A DNA stretch of 64,000 bases. Source: Histoplasma ohiense. Taxonomy: Eukaryota; Ascomycota; Eurotiomycetes; Onygenales; Ajellomycetaceae. This document shows, piece after piece, positions 57,101-64,000 of the stretch; position 1 is the stretch's first letter, and each line of letters starts with the position of its first letter. Below the pieces are notes generated by a model. It made no database searches. It saw nothing but the letters and a program-made list of their open reading frames with translations, and was not told the DNA's origin. Both the position numbers and the translations under genes were made by a program. The stretch lies in contig JAEVHH010000001.1 of the NCBI GenBank assembly GCA_017607445.1, positions 1,984,001 through 2,048,000 of the forward strand, given 5' to 3'.

Positions 57101-57875
57101 ATGTCCGACACCAAGATCCAGTAAGCAGTTTCTTTCAGGCCCCACCTTTTCCCCGCATGAGTCATACTTGTGTTGGCTGCACCACACCTTTTGATGCATC
57201 CTGGTTATATTTTCTCTTGTTGATTGAGCATGGGCTAACGTGATAACTCTCGGTACTCCCACAGAGACCTTCTTAACAAGCCTCGAAGTGAACTCACGTA
57301 AGTAGTAAATGATGTCGCCTTAGGTGTTCCTTTACTGCCACATCATCGTTTCTTTCTCCGTGCCATTCCACACTTTTCCACGCAATCACCCTCATCTTTC
57401 ACATCCATTCCTTGGCATCCATCCTGATGCGCCCTTGTCCTATGCTATCCCATGCCTATAAACTAACTTTGCATTTCCGCTTCCATCTCTGCAGCGAATA
57501 CGAGGTTTCGATACTGGAAGAACATGAGCTCACCTCCGGTCCTCTGTCTATCCTCCAAACCGCAACGCGTTCTCATGCACAAGTCTTGATCTCATGTCGC
57601 AATAACCGCAAGTTACTAGCCAGAGTCAAGGCGTTTGACAGACACTGCAACATGGTCTTGGAGAATGTGAAGGAAATGTGGACAGAGAAACCAAAAGGTG
57701 GAAAGGGCAAAGGCGTCAACAAGGATCGCTTTGTCAGCAAAATGTGTGTCTGAATCCATGATGATGCATACACGGCTCACGAGATGTTATCTAGCCCCGC
57801 CTGCTAACTTTTCATGCTTGTTTCCATTATAGGTTCCTACGAGGAGACTCTGTTATCCTAGTTCTGTTGAGTTGA
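57101..57875 (+). CDS. smd2: Small nuclear ribonucleoprotein Sm D2
   Basis: Exons 57101-57120, 57265-57297, 57495-57743 and 57833-57875 give 114 residues, the usual SmD2 length. SmD2 is one of seven core proteins of the Sm ring around U1, U2, U4 and U5 snRNA. Sm1 motif: GPLSILQTATRSHAQVLISC with RNNRKLLARVKAFDRHCNMV. The GGKGKG insert and the Sm2 motif SKMFLRGDSVILVLLS follow. Exon 1 encodes only six full codons (MSDTKI) and exon 2 only 33 bp, a 5' intron-dense structure. Donors are GTAAGC, GTAAGT and GTGTGT. Confidence 0.95.
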
Positions 57876-59292
57876 ATAATACATACCACCAACGTTTACG
57901 GCTTCTCGATGGTCACAAGACATTACATTAAGAGAAAATGGCATCACCCAGACCTATTGCATTCTGGCTTTTACCAAATTACAAGCCTTAATATTCATGC
58001 CGTGTGCTTGAGTTAGCAAGTCAACATCGATATGGATCTTGCCGGGGGGTTCACTCTTCTCCTTTCCGCATGGAGTCGTGTGCTCCTCGCGCCATCTACT
58101 GCACATCAAATCAACCGGAATACGAAAGTAATAAGCCATCTCTCTCAATTTCTCGGATTGATTGATTGATTGAATTATTATTATTATTATTTTTTTTTTC
58201 ATATAATCATGTAACGAACCTGATCGACATCAAAATTCTAAAACTTTGCTTTCGTTTGTCTGGCGTCCGGGGGCTTTTTGCTCGCAGTATTCCCCACACA
58301 TCTACTTTTTTCTTTCTATTCAATGTTTCAAAAGATGCAAGGCGCGATAAGGAAATGGATGAATAATAAAAATCTACCGGCTGGTGGGGAAGGAAAGAAT
58401 TATACAATAACAGTGTTCCTTCACATGTTTCTTTTAATTTTTCTATTTAAATAAACGCGGAAGATAAATAACCTATCTACACCTGATTTGTTCCCTCACA
58501 TCTCGTCATGTCCTCCTAAAATTGCGCTTGCCACTCGTTAACCACCATAAGGTATTCACACAACACCCACTCTGAGAGCAGCTTTGGAAGGCATCTAATC
58601 CCTATAACTTCTCAGGCAGGCAGCAACAAAGCACATGCGGAGGTTAACTTCCAATTCCACCCCCTTCATTCATGGAAATGTGAGCAAAATGATCATGTCT
58701 CCTTTCCCCAAACTGCTAGCGCATCACTTATGCTCCTATGATGGAACATGTATTGAGTGACTTTAGTAGCGGATTGACCCCACATCAAATATGAGGATAC
58801 TATGAAGAGCACATTCGATTTCACCTTTTTAACAATTTATTGACCAAGCGAATAATCTTATCCGCGCTAAAATCAATTCAACCATGCCCTGCACTTCATG
58901 CTCAATGCTCTCTTCTAGCGAAATCATTAGGGGTCCGAAGAGAGTTGATAGAGGAACTTTATGTAGTAAGTCCCGTCTGCAATATATATGTATATATAAA
59001 GATGTTCTCCTAATTAACAATTTCTTTCATGTATCACTCGTATTTTCAGGGGTGGCTCGATTAAATTATCGCATAACCAGGACGAGATTCTGCGATCACC
59101 AGGTTCGAAGAAAAGACGTATGTATATGTGAATGATACAGGAAAGGAGTAGGCTGTAGTTATATCTTAACATTCACCAAAACGCATCATTTATTTAATGT
59201 ACCTACACTTTTAAAAATCCAATATGAAAATTTTCACAAAAATATACACTCATCATCAAGCGTAAACATTTACTTAAAAAAACAAACAAACG

Positions 59293-59332
<40 letters not shown>

Positions 59333-59370
59333 GAAAAATGAAAAAGCACCACATCATAGCTCCTCGACAT
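57876..59370. other. Convergent 3' spacer with A tract
   Basis: About 1.5 kb between smd2 (+) and dihydroxyacetone kinase (-), with a 33-base A run at 59295-59327. No gene is supported. Confidence 0.45.
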
Positions 59371-61405
59371 TTAAACCGCATCCGCAACACCCCTCAAGAA
59401 CTGCGCCAGGCCAAATGCCCCTGGATCCGGCACCTTGCCAATCCACTCCTCCTCACCACCCACATACACAGTCCGCCCCAAACTTGCTTTCATATGCTTC
59501 GTCGCCTCCGTCGCATCCTCCGCGGCCTTCACGGCTGCTCCCAGATCCCCAGACTCCGCCAGCGTGGTAATAAACGGCGCGAGCGCGTCGATCAGCGTCC
59601 TATCGCCAACCTGCGCGGGGGTGTACTTCCCCAGCGCGCGCAGGGAATGATGCAGCGCAGCAGACCACACCTTCGCGGTAACGGGCTTGGGAGCTGATCC
59701 TGGGGCCTGTTCGCGGAGGCCGTGCGCGAGGGCGTTGAGGAAGATGGCGTAGACGGCGCCACTGGTGCCGTCCATGGTGTTTTCGACGATGGTGATGATT
59801 TTGTGGAGGGAGGTGACGAGGTCGTATGTGAGAGGGGTGGGAGGGGCATCAAGGTAGGAGAGGATGGCCTGGGCGCCACGCTTGAGGCCGATGCCGCAGT
59901 CGCCATCGCCGACGATGGTGTCGTATTTCGTTATGAGTGGTTCGGCGTCGATTACGCGGTTGAGACCAGATGTTAGGACTTTCTTGAGGATGGTGGGATC
60001 AACTGGGGATTAATGGGTTAATAGTTAGTTGAAGAAGGAAGGGGGGTTAGAGAACGTACGTTGGAGGTTGGACGGGGTTTCTTCCGCTATGACAGCTTTC
60101 TTGGTGTCATATGTAGCCACTGATCGGTTTTCCCAGGTCGAGGTTGCCACAGGGGCTGACCAGCCAACGGCTTCAGAGGGGGAATCCAGAAGGTCGAGGA
60201 GCGATTTCCCGGGCCCAAGGCCGGTGTCAACGAGTCTAAGGAGCGAGATGCTGAATCCAACTCCATTGAGACTGGTCAGGAAGGCCCCCTGGATTATGCG
60301 GACAGGTTTGATGCAGTAATCTCGCGCCAGCTGAGCAGTGACCTCAGACGTCACCGCGGATAACTCGAGGGTGCTTACAGCTCCAAGGTTGTTGATGAGC
60401 AGGACGAATTCGTCCGATGCGGAGTATTTCAGGAATGCACGGTCCTTATCATTTTGATCCAGTAGCTGGACAAGCATGCGCTTGATCAGCTCCTCTCCGG
60501 TAGCTTTGATTCGGTCAGAGCCTGGTTCATTGTGGATTCCCATTCCTACTTCAATTTCATCATGGGGTATCATTTCGTCGGAATTGGTGTCTGGGATTCC
60601 TCGTCCAGGAACATGGACATGTTCGAGAGAAGCCCCTAGGGAGACAATGTTCGCTGCAGCTAGCTGCGAGATTCGATATACATCGTCCAAAGACGAACTA
60701 TTAAACGTATACTGTCAATCAACGTTGCCAAATACTTGGTAACTCGAAAAAGAGAGGAGAGATTCGTAACTTACCCGGACTCTGCAAGGGCACCAGCAAT
60801 CTTCAACACCAGAATACTACCACCAATACCTCTCCTGCCAACCCTGCCGCCTTTTGTTCTCCCAACTCCGACATCGTCACCAATGGCAAAGAACTCAGCC
60901 TTGATGCCCGCGGCTTTCGCCTTCTCCGTCGCCATCCCAAAATTCATGACGTCACCGGTATAGTTTACGGCAATCACGAAGACACCCTTGGATGTTTCAA
61001 TGCGCTCCATAACGGCAGTCCTGACTTGCTCAGCAGAAGGAGAAGCGAATATAGTACCAGCCACGGCGGCGGTCAGGAGGCCCTTACCCACGAAGCCAGC
61101 AAAGGCAGGTTCATGGCCCGAACCGCCGCCAGAGACGATGGAGACTTTGGGGTTTGTAGCGGATTCTGGGGTAGGGCGGCGATATATGATCTTGTTGGGA
61201 CGATCGAATGCGAGGGAAGGGTTTGTGAGGGTTAGCGATGCGAGGGCGGAGTTGACGATCTCTATGGGATCGGAGAAGAAGTGTTTAGCTGCGAGAGAGC
61301 AAGAGGATGTTAGAATTGTAATCATGTCCTGGTATAAAAGAGATACACTGCACTGATCGTGCACTGATCGTCCACCCGTAGAATGAAAACCGACATACTC
61401 TGCAT
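59371..61405 (-). CDS. dak1: Dihydroxyacetone kinase (DhaK-DhaL fusion, ATP-dependent)
   Basis: Exons 61405-61399 (7 bp: ATG CAG A), 61288-60775, 60697-60060 and 60002-59371 give 596 residues. The enzyme phosphorylates dihydroxyacetone to DHAP in glycerol use and DHA detoxification. DhaK domain (about 1-330): SGGGSGHEPAFAGFVGKGLL and GMGIHNEPGSDRI, with His229 the likely covalent substrate ligand. DhaL domain (about 385-596): VGDGDCGIGLKRGA (Mg-ATP binding Asp residues) and the GTSGAVYAIFLNAL loop. The 7 bp first exon is chosen because it supplies the usual N terminus (MQTKHFFSDP); without it no ATG precedes KHFFSDP in frame. Confidence 0.93.
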
Positions 61406-64000
61406 TTTGAAGGTAGAGGGAGATAATGATTTGCTCTGCTTTCGATATGAGGGGCAACGAATTGCTTGCGATCTCCAGGCGATGACGCAGGCAAAGAACA
61501 GTAGTAACAGGAGGGCATCCGAATTTGCAGCACAGGCAAGAGAAGAACAAGACACACAAGTATTGGAAAAGAAAAGGTCAGGGGTATTAAAAAATGAGCC
61601 GGTGATAAAAGACCGCAAGCGGCAAGGGGGCGGCACGCCTATATAACCGTAGTCGGATATCAACAGTCAGATCCCACCACAGCTGATTCACACTGGAACT
61701 CTCTCACTGGACTACCCTGATCTCGGAGGACTTGTGTCCATTTATGGAGCTGCTGCATCGCACCTGGTCCCCCACACTACTCTCCTCCCAATCCATGTTT
61801 CTCAGGGCGGGGTTCTAAACAACCAGAGCGCGTGGAATTGCTGTATGGTACGGTAACCTCAAACACAGGCAGTACCAAAAAGGGATTTTTCGCAATTGTG
61901 TTGAGCATTCCATACCTCATTTCTACACAGTCTCGCAGGCTTAGGTGACCACAATTGTCTTTCCCAATGGTCCTATGCCGCGAATGGTTATTGCATCTGC
62001 GCCTCAAGTTGTCCACACCGGTAAGACGTGGGGATGCCGAGTCTTGGCACGGCGGTTCTGTTCATTGCCGGTATTTTTCAGCGACTTGGCCTGTATTGTC
62101 AGGTATGGTACGGCTCCCGCGTTTGGTGGGGGGACCGACATTACATCTGGATTGTATTTGATTTCTTATCGATTGAGCGCTTCAATGGACCGATGTCGGG
62201 TGCGAAGTATTCTCGGCCGAGCTGCTTTGTACTCTCTATTGGCAGCGTGAGCTGTGTAGGAACTGGGTTTGATACACCAGCAGCAAAAAGGATATGGATA
62301 TCAAAGAGGGCAAGCAAAACAGAGCTTCCTGACAATCACTGCATATTTGATGCCATGGCCTTGTACTCTGTGATTGACACAAGACTCCTGCCGGAATACC
62401 GTTAAGTACTATTCCTGGTGCATGGAACAGCTCTAGAAGCCCGCATAATTGACAGATCCATAGCAGAACTTCTTCTCCTGCAAGGCCAAGTCAAAATTTG
62501 GATCTTTTGCAGCCCCTGGAACAACCCAGCTTCTGAGTCTCTGGCCAGCAGGCGTGAGCCACATATGGCCTTACTCCAAGACTCCATTGTGAACTTCTTT
62601 GCGCGCCCTCTAGCCGCTTTGAAGGAATAAACACCCTGCAGCCTACAGAAACAAGACGGGAGATGACAGTGTGCAAGGGAGCAGGGCGGTAGAAGTGACA
62701 ATAACGAATGGCTGACAATCTGGCTTGTTCTATTCGCCCTTCCTTTCTCCCGGTCCTTTTCTCGTTGGCGTTGTCCACCTCCTCCACTTTTCAAATCTTG
62801 TGATGATAAGAGATATTAAATATAGAAGCTGGCTCATAAAATTCAAGCTCAGTGGGTACATTTTGTCAATTGCGTATTGGGCTTCGTTCTAGTCATGCCT
62901 TGCTTATCTTGCGCGGGTAATATGTAATATAGTTAACATCGCCATCTAACAGCTCCTGCCTGTAGGCTAGTCGATTGAATGAGGGAAAACTGAAGAAAGG
63001 AAAGGAGAGCCATGTAATAGTGGGAGGAAACTAAAAGAGTTACCCAGATGTGTAAATGTATATATACGTATACATATTCTCGCAGGTAGATGCTGGAAAG
63101 AGACTCGGCTATCAGCTGCCATCAGTATTTGATCTATTGGATCTGAAATATTCATCATGTACTGTACAATACATGGACGGTTGGGTAATGTTTGTACGCA
63201 GTTCGTTGGGGAAAATTTTTACCTGGGACATGCTGGGAATGAAGAAAGGGGAAGGGGGAAGGGAATGGGATGAAAGTAAGGAAAAACCCAAAACGACACA
63301 AGGGGAAATTTTTGAGGGAGGGGGGGCGAGTGTTGCAGCAAACGATGAACACATCTGAGGGTTTTGAACATCCTACTTCTTTTGAAATCACACCTTTTCT
63401 CAAACACTTCCCACAAGAGCCCTCATCTTCATCATGCTTTCCCTTTTATGGGCAACAAATGAATAGCAGCGAAGAACAAAAAAGCAAGAAAAAAAAATAA
63501 AAAAAGGGAGAGAGAGAGAGAGAGAGAGGAAAAAAAAAGGGGAAGAAGGGGAAGGCGGGTCATCATCATTGCGCGTCAATAACAAACACGAGGTTCATCG
63601 TTCCTTTGCTTCTTCCTTTGTTAAAAATAGGTCTCTACATGCTTCAAAAAAGGTTATGAGTCGCATAAAAACGTGGGAGTTCAAATGACAGGAAGTACAA
63701 AACAGATATGGGGTAGAGGAAAATGGATGAAGAACAGATTTTGGTTGATTCGGTATCCACAATAAAAAATGAAATTCTCACATAGATATTTGCCCTTATG
63801 ATGCAATGAGAAAAGAAAAAGGAAAAGAAAAACCCTGCATATCCATTTCAAACTAGGTATCGATACTTGTTTCCCTCTTCCCTTTCTATATAATCTTTTT
63901 CGATGAGTCTGCATGATGTAGTGAAAATCAGTATCACTAGTTTTTTCCTGGCAATAGAGAATGACAAGCAGCTGGAAAAGGCCAAAGGGGCCGGAATCTC
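61406..64000. other. Terminal gene-free region
   Basis: About 2.6 kb upstream of dak1. Frames are short and unrecognised. GTACTGTACA occurs at 63159-63168. A GA microsatellite lies at 63508-63529 inside a purine-rich tract. A gene beyond the window may begin nearby. Confidence 0.45.
63508..63529 (+). repeat. GA dinucleotide microsatellite
   Basis: About 11 GA units at 63508-63529, flanked by A-rich and G-rich purine sequence from about 63475 to 63560. Confidence 0.7.

Noticed and set aside
63219..63585. Several overlapping short ORFs near the right end
   Set aside because: Products of purine-rich low-complexity DNA. They have no domains and contradict each other in frame.
1..64000. CRISPR arrays, bacterial operons, integrases or insertion sequences
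   Set aside because: None seen. The splice structure, tRNA intron and gene families are all nuclear fungal.

Overview
The window is nuclear DNA of a filamentous ascomycete, most likely Eurotiomycetes and probably order Onygenales. Genes are split by short GT-AG introns (mostly 54-110 bp), encode typical Pezizomycotina housekeeping proteins and are separated by long A/T-rich spacers. Two non-coding relics almost lack CpG, a repeat signature known from Coccidioides relatives. The genus cannot be fixed from sequence alone. Exon joins below were made by hand from frame, splice sites and protein-family continuity.

Layout. 0.9-5.8 kb: a RhoGAP-like protein whose arginine finger appears to be missing (+), converging on a four-exon OTT_1508-like deaminase (-). 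7.5-18.4 kb: a mitochondrial and RNA-processing block with 3-hydroxyisobutyryl-CoA hydrolase (-), the divergent mitoribosomal pair uL4m (-) and mL38 (+), inner membrane protease IMP1 (-), a broken OBAP/DUF1264 fragment, a nine- or ten-exon glyoxalase II with a possible mitochondrial start (-), and the pre-rRNA endoribonuclease LAS1 (-). 19.3-28 kb: a conserved acidic protein of unknown function, with more than 7 kb of gene-free DNA upstream.

28-40 kb: a doubtful Cys-rich ORF and an F-box protein (-), then NAD kinase, TRAPP subunit Trs31 and the spliceosomal MFAP1 homologue (all +), an intron-containing tRNA-Asp(GUC), a CpG-depleted relic and an HNH nuclease-domain protein. 40-44 kb: gene-poor DNA with a decayed fungal AAA+ ATPase pseudogene. 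44.3-50 kb: two exported polysaccharide-active enzymes, a membrane-anchored GH16 Crh-type transglycosylase and an intronless, bacterial-type peptidoglycan amidase that is the best transfer candidate here. 51-61.4 kb: RPA subunit 3, an Ams2/Spt21-type GATA factor, SmD2 and dihydroxyacetone kinase. The last 2.6 kb shows no gene.

Most genes are unrelated housekeeping functions, not a pathway cluster. The exceptions are the mitochondrial group at 7.5-16.5 kb, with its bidirectional promoter, and the neighbouring secreted wall-active enzymes at 44-50 kb. Across the window, short GTAC-based words (GTAC-A/T-GTAC and TACTCCGTAC) recur in intergenic DNA well above chance by simple counting, and no annotated feature explains them.
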